This document shows positions 1 through 10,375 of a DNA stretch of 64,000 bases, in pieces; positions within the stretch are counted from its first letter, which is position 1, and every line of letters begins with the position of its first letter. Origin of the DNA: an uncultured Roseburia sp. (GTDB lineage Bacteria > Bacillota > Clostridia > Lachnospirales > Lachnospiraceae); the NCBI GenBank assembly GCA_947644305.1, contig CANRYS010000002.1:1-64000 (forward strand). Direction: 5' to 3'. Below the pieces are notes generated by a model, which saw nothing but the letters and a program-made list of their open reading frames with translations, had not been told where the DNA came from and made no database searches. The position numbers and the translations under genes are program-made.

Positions 1-54
1 AAGATTATATACCAAGAGTTTATTGAGATGATAAAAAAAGTGAGGCTTCATTAA
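1..54 (+). CDS. C-terminal tail of an upstream gene (partial)
   Basis: An open frame enters from the left edge and stops at TAA 52-54, giving 17 residues ending in VRLH. It could be the end of the gene upstream of rpmE, which in many Firmicutes is rho, but 17 residues are too few to identify it. It could also be chance. Confidence 0.3.
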   Translation, partial: KIIYQEFIEMIKKVRLH

Positions 55-60
55 AAATAC

Positions 61-89
61 TTGCTTTTTTATAAAAATTATGATACAAT
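61..89 (+). promoter_or_regulatory. sigma-A type promoter of rpmE
   Basis: TTGCTT at 61-66 and TACAAT at 84-89 are separated by exactly 17 bp, 50 bp before the rpmE start. Both hexamers are close to the vegetative consensus. Confidence 0.6.
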
Positions 90-139
90 GAAAAAGCTGT
101 TTTTGAGAATTGAAAATTTTAGTAGTGAGGTGAAAATAC

Positions 140-340
140 ATGAGAGAGGGAATCCATCCAGAATATTTTCAGGCAAAGGTTGTGTGTAACTGCGGAAATG
201 AGTTTACAACAGGTTCAACCAAAGAGGATATTCATGTTGAAGTATGTTCTAAATGCCATCCATTCTACACAGGCCAGCAGAAGTCCATGGCAGCTCGTGG
301 TGCGATTGATAAGTTCAATCGTAAGTATGGCTTAAAATAA
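140..340 (+). CDS. rpmE: 50S ribosomal protein L31
   Basis: A 66-residue protein of the zinc-binding L31 type: C16 and C18 form the first half of the site and C36 and C39 the second half. L31 sits on the large subunit at the central protuberance and helps bridge the subunits. The start ATG follows a GTGAGGTG ribosome binding site, and a promoter lies just upstream. It heads a translation-related run that includes prmC and prfA. The zinc form is the usual zinc-replete paralogue; no second L31 is seen here. Confidence 0.97.
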   Translation: MREGIHPEYFQAKVVCNCGNEFTTGSTKEDIHVEVCSKCHPFYTGQQKSMAARGAIDKFNRKYGLK

Positions 341-362
341 GCAGATTATGAACAGAGTATGG

Positions 363-403
363 CTCCGCATGTTTCTGTATTGATAATACTGAGGCTTGCG
401 GAG
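363..403 (+). terminator. weak hairpin between rpmE and the DUF1385 gene
   Basis: CTCCGCA at 363-369 is complementary to TGCGGAG at 397-403, followed by TTGTTGC rather than a clear T run. It may be a partial terminator or mRNA processing structure allowing L31 to be made in excess of downstream proteins. Confidence 0.3.
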
Positions 404-475
404 TTGTTGCATATTTAGCTCAATGTAGACGTCGAGCTTAGAGTAGTTTATACACAGAAAAGGATGATGTCAGAT

Positions 476-1588
476 ATGAGATATTCAGGTATTGGCGGTC
501 AGGCTGTGATCGAAGGCGTTATGATGAAAGCGCCGGACCAGTATGCAGTTTCTGTGCGCAAACCAGACGGAAAGATTGAAGTAAAGGTAGAAAAGTACAA
601 GAGTCTGAAGGATCGTTATGCTATAGCAGGTATTCCGGTGGTTCGAGGAATCGTTGCCTTTGTTGAATCCCTGGTTATGGGTATGAAGACATTGAATTAT
701 TCGGCAAGTTTCTGGGAAGAGGAAGAACAAAAGGCAGGTACTCAGAAAAAAAATGATAAAAACAAGAATCAGGAACAGGGCAAAGGAAATGACCTTGTGA
801 TGGGGCTCGTGGTAATGCTGGCAGTGGTTCTGGCAGTAGGCTTGTTTGTTCTGCTTCCTTTTTTCGTATCAGAACTTCTATCGAAAGCAGTTCCTTCTGT
901 TCAGTTGCGGGGACTGATTGAGGGTGTCATTCGTGTGGCACTGTTTGTCATTTATGTTAAGACCATTTCTTGCATGGAAGATATCCATCGGGTCTTTATG
1001 TACCACGGAGCGGAGCATAAATGCATCAATTGTCTGGAAAATGGACTGGAACTGACTGTAGATAATGCACGGAAGCAGACCACAGTTCACAAGAGATGTG
1101 GTACCAGCTTTATGCTGGTGGTTATGTTTGTGAGCATTTTGTTTTTTATGTTTATATCCGTATCGACGCTCTGGCTTCGTATGCTTTTGCGTGTTTTGCT
1201 GATTCCTGTTATCGCGGGACTCTCCTATGAATTTATTATTTTCGCAGGAAAGACGGAGAATTCGGTTATGACGGTATTGAGCAAACCCGGACTTTGGTTG
1301 CAGTCTCTGACCACAAAAGAACCAGAAGATGCGATGCTGGAGGTGGCGATTTCTTCGGTAGAGGCAGTTTTTGACTGGAAGAAGTTTCTGGAGGAAAGTG
1401 CAGAGCATCCCGCTCAGCAAGAGCTTACCCAGGAAGAAACTGATGAAAATATAGAAGAAGCTGCTGCCACAGATGAGAAGTCAGAACTGGAAGCCGCCGG
1501 TTTTGAGGTGGTTGAAGTCAGTGATAACGAAGAGGATGATGAAATCCTTCAGGCACTGGACCGATATTTTGATGATCCTGAGAAATAG
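476..1588 (+). CDS. DUF1385 family membrane protein (YqhQ-like)
   Basis: The N-terminus (YSGIGGQAVIEGVMMK) is the hallmark of the DUF1385/YqhQ family, an uncharacterised conserved Firmicute membrane protein. Hydrophobic segments lie at roughly residues 105-130, 145-165 and 205-255; the family motif around FMYHGAEHKCIN precedes the later membrane segments. The C-terminal ~70 residues are strongly acidic and probably disordered. ATG at 476 is preferred over ATGs at 464 and 467 because the AAAAGGA ribosome binding site would overlap the earlier starts and because family members begin directly at this motif. It is followed 18 bp later by prmC, a common Clostridia arrangement, suggesting co-transcription with rpmE, prmC and prfA. 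Function unknown. Confidence 0.85.
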   Translation: MRYSGIGGQAVIEGVMMKAPDQYAVSVRKPDGKIEVKVEKYKSLKDRYAIAGIPVVRGIVAFVESLVMGMKTLNYSASFWEEEEQKAGTQKKNDKNKNQEQGKGNDLVMGLVVMLAVVLAVGLFVLLPFFVSELLSKAVPSVQLRGLIEGVIRVALFVIYVKTISCMEDIHRVFMYHGAEHKCINCLENGLELTVDNARKQTTVHKRCGTSFMLVVMFVSILFFMFISVSTLWLRMLLRVLLIPVIAGLSYEFIIFAGKTENSVMTVLSKPGLWLQSLTTKEPEDAMLEVAISSVEAVFDWKKFLEESAEHPAQQELTQEETDENIEEAAATDEKSELEAAGFEVVEVSDNEEDDEILQALDRYFDDPEK

Positions 1589-1606
1589 GATGCTGGGGAG
1601 GAAAAA

Positions 1607-2485
1607 ATGACACTGAGACAGATGTTGGAACAGGGGCGGTTAGAACTGTTTCGGGCAGAGGTGCCGGAGCCAGGAGAGAATGCCTGGTATCTTCTGCAGT
1701 CATGTTTTAGCGATAAGGATTTTTCATACCGCCGGAGCGATTATTTTCTCCATCAGGAGGATGAGGCGGATGATATGGTTCAAGATAGATTTTTTGAAGC
1801 GGTGAAAAAGCGAAGCCAGCGGATTCCTCTGGAGTATATAATAGGTTATACAGAATTTATGGGACTGGTCTTCGAGGTGGATGAGAATGTTTTGATTCCA
1901 AGGCAGGATACAGAGCTGCTGGTGGAGACAGCGCTTCCTTTATGTGCTGGGAAACGGGTCCTGGACCTTTGCACTGGTTCTGGATGTATCGGTCTGAGTA
2001 TTGCTGTGATTGGCACACCCGAGGAAGTTATTCTCAGTGATATTTCGGAGAAAGCGCTGGAGATGACTGAGAAAAATCTGTTGCGATTACAGAGGGAATA
2101 TGGGAGACTTCTGCATACAAAGCAGGGGATTTCTATGATCTGCGGTGATCTATGGGACCCTGTCCAGGGAACATATGATGTGATCGTGTCAAATCCACCT
2201 TATATCGAGACCGGAGTGATACCGGAGTTAATGCCTGAAGTAAGAGATTTTGAACCGAAATCAGCTCTTGACGGAGGTGTGGAAGGTATGGATTTTTATC
2301 AGAGAATCGTGGAAAGAGCATTGGAGTATCTGAACCTTGGGGGGATGTTGTGCCTGGAAATTGGATACAATCAGGGAGAGAGCGTGAGAGCGCTTATGGA
2401 GCGGCATGGTTTCTCAGATGTCAGGATAAGTAAGGATCTTGTCGGGCATGACCGGGTCGTGGCTGGGAAATATATAGATCAATGA
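1607..2485 (+). CDS. prmC: peptide chain release factor N5-glutamine methyltransferase
   Basis: PrmC methylates the glutamine of the GGQ motif in release factors 1 and 2, using S-adenosylmethionine, which improves peptide release. The N-terminal helical substrate-recognition domain (about residues 1-90) is followed by a Rossmann-type methyltransferase with motif [12 protein letters not shown] (about 118-128) and the catalytic NPPY at about residues 195-198. Length 292 residues is normal. A GGGGAGG ribosome binding site precedes ATG 1607. Its substrate gene, prfA, starts 16 bp downstream, the classic gene pair. Confidence 0.95.
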   Translation: MTLRQMLEQGRLELFRAEVPEPGENAWYLLQSCFSDKDFSYRRSDYFLHQEDEADDMVQDRFFEAVKKRSQRIPLEYIIGYTEFMGLVFEVDENVLIPRQDTELLVETALPLCAGKRVLDLCTGSGCIGLSIAVIGTPEEVILSDISEKALEMTEKNLLRLQREYGRLLHTKQGISMICGDLWDPVQGTYDVIVSNPPYIETGVIPELMPEVRDFEPKSALDGGVEGMDFYQRIVERALEYLNLGGMLCLEIGYNQGESVRALMERHGFSDVRISKDLVGHDRVVAGKYIDQ

Positions 2486-2501
2486 GGAAGGAAAGAAGTT
2501 T

Positions 2502-3572
2502 ATGTTTGATAAGCTAGAAGATACATTACTGCGTTATGAAGAGGTGCTAAATGAGCTCAGTGAGCCAGATGTGCTCAACGATCAAAGTCGCTATCAGAAG
2601 CTGATGAAGGAACAGGCTGACCTAGAGCCTGTCGTGACCAAATATAAAGAATATAAGGCGGCGAAGGATGGCATCGAGGACAGCCTGGCGATTCTCGAGG
2701 AGGAAAATGATGAGGAGATGCGGGAACTTGCCAAAGAAGAGCTGAATGAGTGTAAGGCAAGTATCGAAGGGATCGAACAGGAGCTCCGCATTCTTCTTCT
2801 TCCCAAAGACCCTAATGACGATAAAAATGTCATCGTGGAGATCCGTGCTGGGGCCGGCGGGGATGAGGCAGCTCTGTTTGCGGCAGATCTTTACCGCATG
2901 TATTGTAAATATGCAGAAACAAACCGCTGGAAGATCGATACGATGAATTCTAATGAGAATGGCATTGGCGGTTTTAAAGAAATTGTGTTTATGATCAATG
3001 GCTCTGGAGCTTATTCTAAACTGAAATACGAGAGCGGAGTTCATCGTGTTCAGAGAATACCGACGACGGAATCTGGCGGACGTATTCATACATCCACAGC
3101 GACGGTGGCGATCATGCCGGAGGTAGAGGACGTCGAGGTGGAGATCGATCTGAATGATTGTAAATTTGATGTGTTCCGCGCCTCAGGTAATGGCGGCCAG
3201 TGCGTCAACACGACGGACTCGGCAGTGCGGCTTACCCATATTCCCACAGGCATCGTCGTTTCCTGCCAGGATGAAAAATCCCAGTTGAAAAATAAAGACA
3301 AGGCGATGAAAGTTCTCCGTGCGAGACTCTACGAACTGGAGTGTGCCAAGGCACACGATGAGGAAGCCGAGAAACGAAGAAGCCAGATCGGTACGGGGGA
3401 CCGTTCCGAGAAAATAAGAACCTATAATTATCCCCAGGGAAGGGTGACGGATCACAGGATTAAGCTGACGCTGCACCGCCTAGATTCTATTATCGATGGG
3501 GATCTGAACGAGGTCATTGATAGTCTGATCGCAGCCGACCAGGCGGCAAAGTTAGCGAATATGAACGAATAG
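2502..3572 (+). CDS. prfA: peptide chain release factor 1
   Basis: RF1 recognises UAA and UAG stop codons in the ribosomal A site and triggers peptidyl-tRNA hydrolysis. The 356-residue length is standard. The catalytic GGQ is at about residues 231-233 within GNGGQCVN, and the tripeptide anticodon-like loop region lies before it. The N-terminal coiled-coil domain and the GVHRVQRIP stretch are typical. It is the last gene of the rpmE-DUF1385-prmC-prfA run and is followed by a strong terminator. Confidence 0.97.
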   Translation: MFDKLEDTLLRYEEVLNELSEPDVLNDQSRYQKLMKEQADLEPVVTKYKEYKAAKDGIEDSLAILEEENDEEMRELAKEELNECKASIEGIEQELRILLLPKDPNDDKNVIVEIRAGAGGDEAALFAADLYRMYCKYAETNRWKIDTMNSNENGIGGFKEIVFMINGSGAYSKLKYESGVHRVQRIPTTESGGRIHTSTATVAIMPEVEDVEVEIDLNDCKFDVFRASGNGGQCVNTTDSAVRLTHIPTGIVVSCQDEKSQLKNKDKAMKVLRARLYELECAKAHDEEAEKRRSQIGTGDRSEKIRTYNYPQGRVTDHRIKLTLHRLDSIIDGDLNEVIDSLIAADQAAKLANMNE

Positions 3573-3598
3573 GGAATCTAAAATATTTTGAGAATTGG

Positions 3599-3632
3599 CA
3601 TCGGGAAAACTTTTCCTGATGTTTTTCTTTTC
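3599..3632 (+). terminator. intrinsic terminator after prfA
   Basis: The arms CATCGGGAAAA (3599-3609) and TTTTCCTGATG (3611-3621) pair over 10 of 11 positions around a minimal loop and run into TTTTTCTTTTCT. It separates the translation operon from the agr-like locus. Confidence 0.85.
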
Positions 3633-3747
3633 TAGCAGCAATGCTAAATCTTTTTACGGGATAAAACACCGGTGATTCGGTATATATTACCGCTCATAAG
3701 TATGCTATTTATTGGTATCATGATATAAAAAGCAAAGGGGCACAACT

Positions 3748-4104
3748 ATGAGCGAGAGATGTATTGAGGATGCGCTTATTGGAGCAAACCTGAAGAAATT
3801 TAGAGAGGTTTTTCAAATAAAAAGAAAAGAACTTGCAGAGATTTTTCACATTTCTGAAGATGGTGTATATCGAATCGAACGAGGAGAAACTGGTTTGTCA
3901 AGTTCATATGCTTATATTCTGGCACAAAAATTACATTGTGATATGAATTTTATATATGGAAATACTCCAGAACCTGCACTTTTAAATATAGAGGATTCAG
4001 ATATGCAGCAGTTGACACCGGCTGGTATTGCACAAAGGCTGAGGGTTTATGCTCAATATTTGGAAGAAATGAGTAAAGGAGAAAAACAAAGGGATGCTGA
4101 CTAG
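3748..4104 (+). CDS. XRE-family helix-turn-helix regulator
   Basis: A 118-residue protein whose residues 8-66 form a Cro/C1-type helix-turn-helix (LKKFREVFQIKRKELAEIFH, then VYRIERGETGL). The C-terminal ~45 residues are a short tail without a recognisable ligand domain. AAAGGGG precedes ATG 3748. Its 3' end overlaps the kinase gene by 11 nt, so the two are translationally coupled, implying that the regulator belongs to the same quorum-sensing locus. Target DNA and sign of regulation are unknown. Confidence 0.8.
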   Translation: MSERCIEDALIGANLKKFREVFQIKRKELAEIFHISEDGVYRIERGETGLSSSYAYILAQKLHCDMNFIYGNTPEPALLNIEDSDMQQLTPAGIAQRLRVYAQYLEEMSKGEKQRDAD

Positions 4105-5350
4105 TGTTAATATTACACTTGAAATGATAGCAACTCTGATCTGTGTGAATCATTTGTTCTGTAAGAAATATTATTTTCGGATTCATGATGCTGTATTTAT
4201 TTTATCTGAAATAATCATAATAGAAAGTGCCAATTATCTGGGGCTGTCAAAGGGGATAGCGCTTTTTGGATATATTGGCATTTATATTTATGAGCTGGTT
4301 AAATTTAAATGTTCAATCCGAAGGGCAAATGTTAATTTGATATTATTTATCATTTTTGGTGTAGTGGCACAGATTATTTGTTCAGTTCCTGCTCTTTTGC
4401 TAGAAAAATATGTAGATATGGATATACTTATATTAAGTATTAATTTTTTAATGATACTTGTATTTTGGGGATTCAGCAGAAAAGGAAAGCTGTTAAAGGT
4501 ATCCAGGGCTGCCATGGATTATAATATGCTTATCAATATTGCAACAGGAATCACCTTCGCTGGTGCCGTATATGTTTTGATAGTTTATAAGCTGACAGAA
4601 TATATGAGGGTTACAGATTACATCATATTTGGTATGTTTACGGTATTGATTGCGGTTTTGATTGTAAAGTGGCAACAAGAAAAATTTGGGAAAATAGCGA
4701 AAGAAAAAGAAATTGAACTAAGAAACACCTATGAAGAAGTACATAAACAGCTAATAGAAACCATCCGTAAGAAGCAACATGATTTTAATAATCAAATTAG
4801 TGCGGTATATAGTTTACATATTGTGGCAAAGGATTACGATGAGCTCGTATCCATGCAGAGAGATTATTGTGGTGAACTTCTTAGAGATAACCGGTATTCC
4901 CGGTTGCTATCTGGTGGTTCGCCTATTATTATCGGTTTTCTTTATTCAAAATTTATGGAGGCGGAGAGAAAAGGATGTAGCATTGAGTTTGATGTAAAAA
5001 TTGACAAAATGATATGTCGTATTCCACAATATAAAATTGTAGAAATGTTGGGTATATTATTGGATAATGCCATAGAGGCAGTTGCGGATCATGAATCTAA
5101 GGGGATTTATGTAAAGGTTTATGAAGTGGAAAATTCAATAGATATTGTTGTGAAAAATGATTCAGAAATTTTCTCAAGACAAGAGTTTATTAAGTTTACT
5201 CGACCCGGTTACTCCACAAAAGGGAATGGGAGGGGAACTGGTTTGGCAAAATTAGTTGACATGTTAAAAGAGCATGATTGTGAACTGAATATTTATTTTG
5301 AGAAAAATGAAAACACTCGTATTGTATTTATGATTCATATCACAGAATAA
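4094..5350 (+). CDS. AgrC-like GHKL sensor histidine kinase
   Basis: 418 residues. The first ~195 residues hold about six hydrophobic segments, as in AgrC-type receptors for cyclic autoinducing peptides. A cytoplasmic coiled region leads to the phospho-acceptor motif RKKQHDFNNQ with His at about residue 229, then a GHKL ATPase domain with the N box LDNAIEA (about 322-328) and a glycine-rich GNGRGTGLAKL box. This is the HPK10-type kinase architecture that pairs with LytTR regulators. It overlaps the upstream XRE gene and converges with agrD/agrB-like genes on the other strand; a LytTR regulator follows at 6238. The ligand is most likely the peptide encoded at 5379-5516 (inference from position). 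Confidence 0.88.
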   Translation: MLTSVNITLEMIATLICVNHLFCKKYYFRIHDAVFILSEIIIIESANYLGLSKGIALFGYIGIYIYELVKFKCSIRRANVNLILFIIFGVVAQIICSVPALLLEKYVDMDILILSINFLMILVFWGFSRKGKLLKVSRAAMDYNMLINIATGITFAGAVYVLIVYKLTEYMRVTDYIIFGMFTVLIAVLIVKWQQEKFGKIAKEKEIELRNTYEEVHKQLIETIRKKQHDFNNQISAVYSLHIVAKDYDELVSMQRDYCGELLRDNRYSRLLSGGSPIIIGFLYSKFMEAERKGCSIEFDVKIDKMICRIPQYKIVEMLGILLDNAIEAVADHESKGIYVKVYEVENSIDIVVKNDSEIFSRQEFIKFTRPGYSTKGNGRGTGLAKLVDMLKEHDCELNIYFEKNENTRIVFMIHITE

Positions 5351-5357
5351 AGTTGGA

Positions 5358-5369
5358 AGTGGCGCCACT
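5358..5369. other. 12-bp perfect palindrome between convergent genes
   Basis: AGTGGCGCCACT reads the same on both strands and sits in the 28-bp gap between the kinase stop (5350) and the AgrD-like stop (5379). It may serve as a short bidirectional terminator stem or a protein-binding site; there is no T tract on either side. Confidence 0.35.
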
Positions 5370-5378
5370 AAAGTGAAA

Positions 5379-5516
5379 TTATTTTTCTTTTGGTTCTTCT
5401 GGATATTTTAGTTCACCGAATAAAAGCAAGCTCATTTTCGTCCAATGAAGGAATCCTCCGAAGACGATGCATAGATTACATGCTTTAAATAACCAGGACT
5501 TTGCAATTTGTTTCAT
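5379..5516 (-). CDS. agrD: AgrD-like cyclic-lactone autoinducer peptide precursor
   Basis: A 45-residue peptide with the three-part layout of AgrD precursors: an amphipathic positively charged N-terminal helix (MKQIAKSWLFKACNLC), a core, and an acidic C-terminal recognition tail GELKYPEEPKEK. Aligned on the tail, the five residues before it are S29-L-L-L-F33, exactly where staphylococcal AgrD has its ring-forming Cys plus four residues. The ring nucleophile would therefore be Ser, giving a lactone as in Enterococcus FsrD and S. intermedius, rather than a thiolactone. The ATG overlaps the agrB-like stop by 4 nt (ATGA) and has its own GGAGGTG ribosome binding site inside agrB, so the two are translationally coupled. 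Cys13 and Cys16 are in the leader part. The exact mature N-terminus cannot be read from the sequence. Confidence 0.85.
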   Translation of the reverse strand: MKQIAKSWLFKACNLCIVFGGFLHWTKMSLLLFGELKYPEEPKEK

Positions 5517-6064
5517 GAATTACACCTCCTTTTTTGTATTTTTGCTGCAATAAGTTGTAACGTTTGCAGCTGAATTATCCAAAAACCAGTGATGATGTAC
5601 TGGTTGTTTGGTACAATAAACATGATCACGGCATACAATGTGATCATGGCAAATGCCTGACGTTTGGACTTCTTGATCCGAATACCATTAGGTATGGGGC
5701 GGTGGATGGAGACGACAGGGGCATAAAGATAGTTGATAATTACACAGACTAAGAGTAATATAAAGTATACTTGTCTTGGCAGTGCGATATTAGAAAGCTG
5801 GCATATCCCAAGGTAAAAAATGAGAAATGACACAAGTAGGCAACTGAGATAGTGCTTCAAATGCAATCCTCCCGTACAGGTTCTAAGTATGAGCAATACG
5901 ATGATGGCGACGAAGTACTGGGAGATATGATGTGTCAATGCAAAAAACAGACCAATAATAAAAAGTTTGCTTACTTCTGACAGCATACTTAATAATGTAT
6001 AGCGAATTTGTTCAATCTGATAATCCGTGTAGCCGAAATTGGCTTGTAAATAATCTTTCATCAT
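5513..6064 (-). CDS. agrB: AgrB-like membrane peptidase (autoinducer processing)
   Basis: 183 residues with five to six membrane segments. AgrB proteins cleave the C-terminal tail of AgrD and form the cyclic peptide through a Cys acyl-enzyme. The active-site region reads RTCTGGLHLKHYLSC: His68 and Cys75 are seven residues apart, the same spacing as the catalytic pair of S. aureus AgrB. A GGAGG ribosome binding site precedes the tandem ATGs at 6064. It is followed with 4-nt overlap by the AgrD-like peptide and is divergent from the LytTR regulator at 6238. AgrB length and topology are normal; no truncation is apparent. Confidence 0.92.
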   Translation of the reverse strand: MMKDYLQANFGYTDYQIEQIRYTLLSMLSEVSKLFIIGLFFALTHHISQYFVAIIVLLILRTCTGGLHLKHYLSCLLVSFLIFYLGICQLSNIALPRQVYFILLLVCVIINYLYAPVVSIHRPIPNGIRIKKSKRQAFAMITLYAVIMFIVPNNQYIITGFWIIQLQTLQLIAAKIQKRRCNS

Positions 6065-6237
6065 CCTTCCATACCTCCAGCAAAGATTTTATTAAAAAAA
6101 GAACGGTAAAAAAGGATATATTTATTAGGTAGGCGTTTGTCGCAATAAAAGCAAATTTTTTGTCAAACTCTTTTACTTTAAAGGAGCTTATTTGTTAAAA
6201 TACATCATTTAGTTATATTTTAAAGGAAGTGTTCGAA

Positions 6238-6999
6238 GTGAAGGAAATTCTTATATTAGAAGATAAAAAGCAAACAAGATTAGCTTTGATACAGATGGTA
6301 AAAGAAGTCGATTCGAGTGCGATGATTTATGCTTTTGCAGAAGAAGAGAAGGCATATGCAGTTGCTATGAAGAGAACCATCGACCTGTTTCTTTTGGATA
6401 TCATTCTTCATCCGGAAATTACGGGAGACCAGTCTGGTGCAGATTTTGCACAAAATATAAGAACGATTGAAAAATATGCCTTTACACCGATTGTTATTCT
6501 TACTTCTTTATATGATCCTAAAATGTGTATGTATACTTCCGTTCATTGTTATCGATTTATTGAGAAGCCTTTTGATAGGGAAAAGGTGATAGAAACGATT
6601 CGAGAGGCTATGAGATATCAGACTCTAGCTACACGGGATCGGAACATAATTTTTCATGTGGATGGGGTGCTGCAGATGGTCCCAATCAGAGAAATTATTT
6701 ATATCCAAAGCAAAGAACACAAATTATATATCACAACCATTGATGATTATTTTTCTATTCCATATAAATCTTGTAATACCATGCTCAAAGAACTGGATTG
6801 TGAAGATTTTGTAAAATGTAACCGGGGTACTATCGTGAATATGTCTTACATAAAAAAGATTGATACTGTAAATCGCTATATATATTTGAGGGGCTGCAAG
6901 GATGTGTTGGATATTGGTTCGATTATGATAAAATCATTTATGAAGCAATTAAAAAGAACAGCAAACATTAATGAGTCATTTAACAGGAGGTCAAAATGA
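6238..6999 (+). CDS. LytTR-family response regulator (AgrA-like)
   Basis: 253 residues from the GTG at 6238, which is 10-11 bases from AAAGGA; the upstream in-frame GTG at 6229 is too close to that site. Residues 1-125 are a receiver domain with acidic pair E8/D9, phospho-acceptor D54 (LLDI), conserved Thr in ILTS and Lys in EKPF. Residues ~140-245 form a LytTR DNA-binding domain (VPIREIIYI ... KCNRGTIVNMSYI). It is the obvious partner of the GHKL kinase, although agrBD-like genes on the opposite strand lie between them. It overlaps the YitT gene by 4 nt. Confidence 0.9.
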   Translation: MKEILILEDKKQTRLALIQMVKEVDSSAMIYAFAEEEKAYAVAMKRTIDLFLLDIILHPEITGDQSGADFAQNIRTIEKYAFTPIVILTSLYDPKMCMYTSVHCYRFIEKPFDREKVIETIREAMRYQTLATRDRNIIFHVDGVLQMVPIREIIYIQSKEHKLYITTIDDYFSIPYKSCNTMLKELDCEDFVKCNRGTIVNMSYIKKIDTVNRYIYLRGCKDVLDIGSIMIKSFMKQLKRTANINESFNRRSK

Positions 7000-7904
7000 A
7001 AAAAATGGTGTTGATGCTATGGAAAAAGATTAGGGGGATGCGAGAGAAGCTGGAGTGGAAGAATCTTGTTATCCTTTTTTTGGCGGGCTGTATAAATTCG
7101 GTGGGAGTTATTATGTTTTTGGCTCCGGTAAACATTTATGACAGTGGCGTTTCGGGAACTTCTATGCTCTTGTGGCAGGTGACGCCGGAACAATTTTCTC
7201 TATCATTATTTCTAGTGATACTAAATCTTCCTCTATTTTTCTTTGGGATGAAAAAACAGGGAGTTTTGTTTACTGTATACTCCGTGTGGGCAGTTTGTAT
7301 CTATTCGGTTTCTTCTTATCTGATCACGTACATATTTCCGGTGGACGTATCTGCAGCGTCTCCTTTTGCGGGGAATGATCTCATTCTATGTGCTATATTT
7401 GGCGGCCTTATCTCCGGTGTGGGAAGTGGATTGACGATTCGCTTTGGTGGAGCCATCGATGGCATCGAGGTTTTAGCTGTTATTTTTGCGAAAAGATTTG
7501 GCATGACAGTGGGAACATTTGTGATGATTTATAACGTGCTGCTGTATATTGTCATCGGCTGTTGTTTTCAAAGCTGGATTCTGCCCTTGTATTCCATTAT
7601 TACATATTGTGCGGCGATTAAAACGGTAGACTTTATCGTAGAGGGTCTGGATAAAGCGAAATCTGTAATGATTGTAACAACGAAAAAGGATCAGGTGTGC
7701 AAGGTACTTTCGGATACCTTTGAGAGAGGCATAACGCAAATTGATGCTTGGGGGTATTATTCTGGAGAACCTAAGACGGCAATTTATTTTGTGGTAAACC
7801 GTTTTCAAATCGTTAAGTTGAAGAGTGTACTTTCAAAGGTGGATCCAGATGCTTTTGTAACGATATCAGAAGTATCGGATATGATGGGAAGCAGTGTAAA
7901 ATAA
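6996..7904 (+). CDS. YitT family membrane protein (DUF161/DUF2179)
   Basis: 302 residues with about six hydrophobic segments between residues 20 and 215 and a soluble C-terminal domain (~225-300) of the DUF2179 type, seen in KSVMIVTTKKDQVC and GYYSGEPKTAIYFVV. The YitT family is widespread in Firmicutes; its transport substrate is not established. The start ATG overlaps the LytTR regulator stop (ATGA) and has an AGGAGG ribosome binding site, so it is coupled to the quorum-sensing regulator. Its link to agr signalling may be regulatory or just positional. Confidence 0.85.
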   Translation: MKKMVLMLWKKIRGMREKLEWKNLVILFLAGCINSVGVIMFLAPVNIYDSGVSGTSMLLWQVTPEQFSLSLFLVILNLPLFFFGMKKQGVLFTVYSVWAVCIYSVSSYLITYIFPVDVSAASPFAGNDLILCAIFGGLISGVGSGLTIRFGGAIDGIEVLAVIFAKRFGMTVGTFVMIYNVLLYIVIGCCFQSWILPLYSIITYCAAIKTVDFIVEGLDKAKSVMIVTTKKDQVCKVLSDTFERGITQIDAWGYYSGEPKTAIYFVVNRFQIVKLKSVLSKVDPDAFVTISEVSDMMGSSVK

Positions 7905-7969
7905 TGTGATAGGCTAAAGTGGTTCGACGGTGCTAATTTAAATAGGTTAAAAATTTTATACAAATTCTG

Positions 7970-7998
7970 TTTACATTTTCCAATTTATCCGTTATTAT
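7970..7998 (+). promoter_or_regulatory. promoter for the esterase gene
   Basis: TTTACA (7970-7975) and TATTAT (7993-7998) with a 17-bp spacer, about 130 bp before the esterase start, leaving a long 5' leader. Confidence 0.65.
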
Positions 7999-8050
7999 GA
8001 AATTGATACAGCACTTAAAAAGAAAAGAGGTGGTTTATCCGGGAAGTTAA

Positions 8051-10015
<1,965 letters not shown>

Positions 10016-10060
10016 ATGGAGACGCGAACCATCTCTAAGTGCTGTGTAAAAAATTAAGAT

Positions 10061-10130
10061 GGGGCTGTCGGGAAATGAGAGCTCTAGAACAGGGAGAGTG
10101 TACTCAAAATGAGTTACACTCTCCTTGTTA
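10061..10130 (+). repeat. dispersed intergenic repeat, copy 1, with hairpin
   Basis: About 69 nt starting GGGGCTGTCGGG and containing the hairpin AGGGAGAGTGTACTC / GAGTTACACTCTCCT. It matches 41156-41228 with 8 mismatches by eye. It lies downstream of the esterase and may act as its terminator, though the T tract and the outer closing arm present in the second copy are missing here. Confidence 0.65.
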
Positions 10131-10213
10131 TATGCAAAAAAGAAAAAAAGATGGCTAACCACAAGGCTACAAAAAATACATCTCCTAGAAGACTAGAGTT
10201 GCTACCTCAACAG

Positions 10214-10230
10214 TGTCGAAATATGTCGAA
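10214..10230 (+). promoter_or_regulatory. tandem Spo0A boxes
   Basis: Two perfect 0A boxes TGTCGAA at 10214-10220 and 10224-10230, with a 3-bp gap, i.e. a 10-bp repeat on the same face of the helix. This is the geometry known for Spo0A dimer binding. They sit ~150 bp upstream of the FabH-like/chemoreceptor pair, in a 360-bp gene-free stretch. Confidence 0.6.
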
Positions 10231-10375
10231 AAATGCGATATTTTCTCAAGGTAAAAAGCGTCTCCAATATATACTTTATGTAAAAAATATAATATAATGA
10301 AGAAAAATTACAAATGAGAAAAATGGAAGAAGAAAGGAAAAGATACACGAGTGAACGCCAAAGGAGAGATGCTAT

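Noticed and set aside
413..440. TAGCTCAATG resembling the end of the palindromic element
   Set aside because: Only about 10 matching bases; expected by chance.
6181..6237. Possible LytTR direct repeats (TTTGTTAAA, TTTAGTTAT) before the regulator
   Set aside because: Their 18-bp spacing does not fit the usual ~21-22-bp LytTR repeat spacing.
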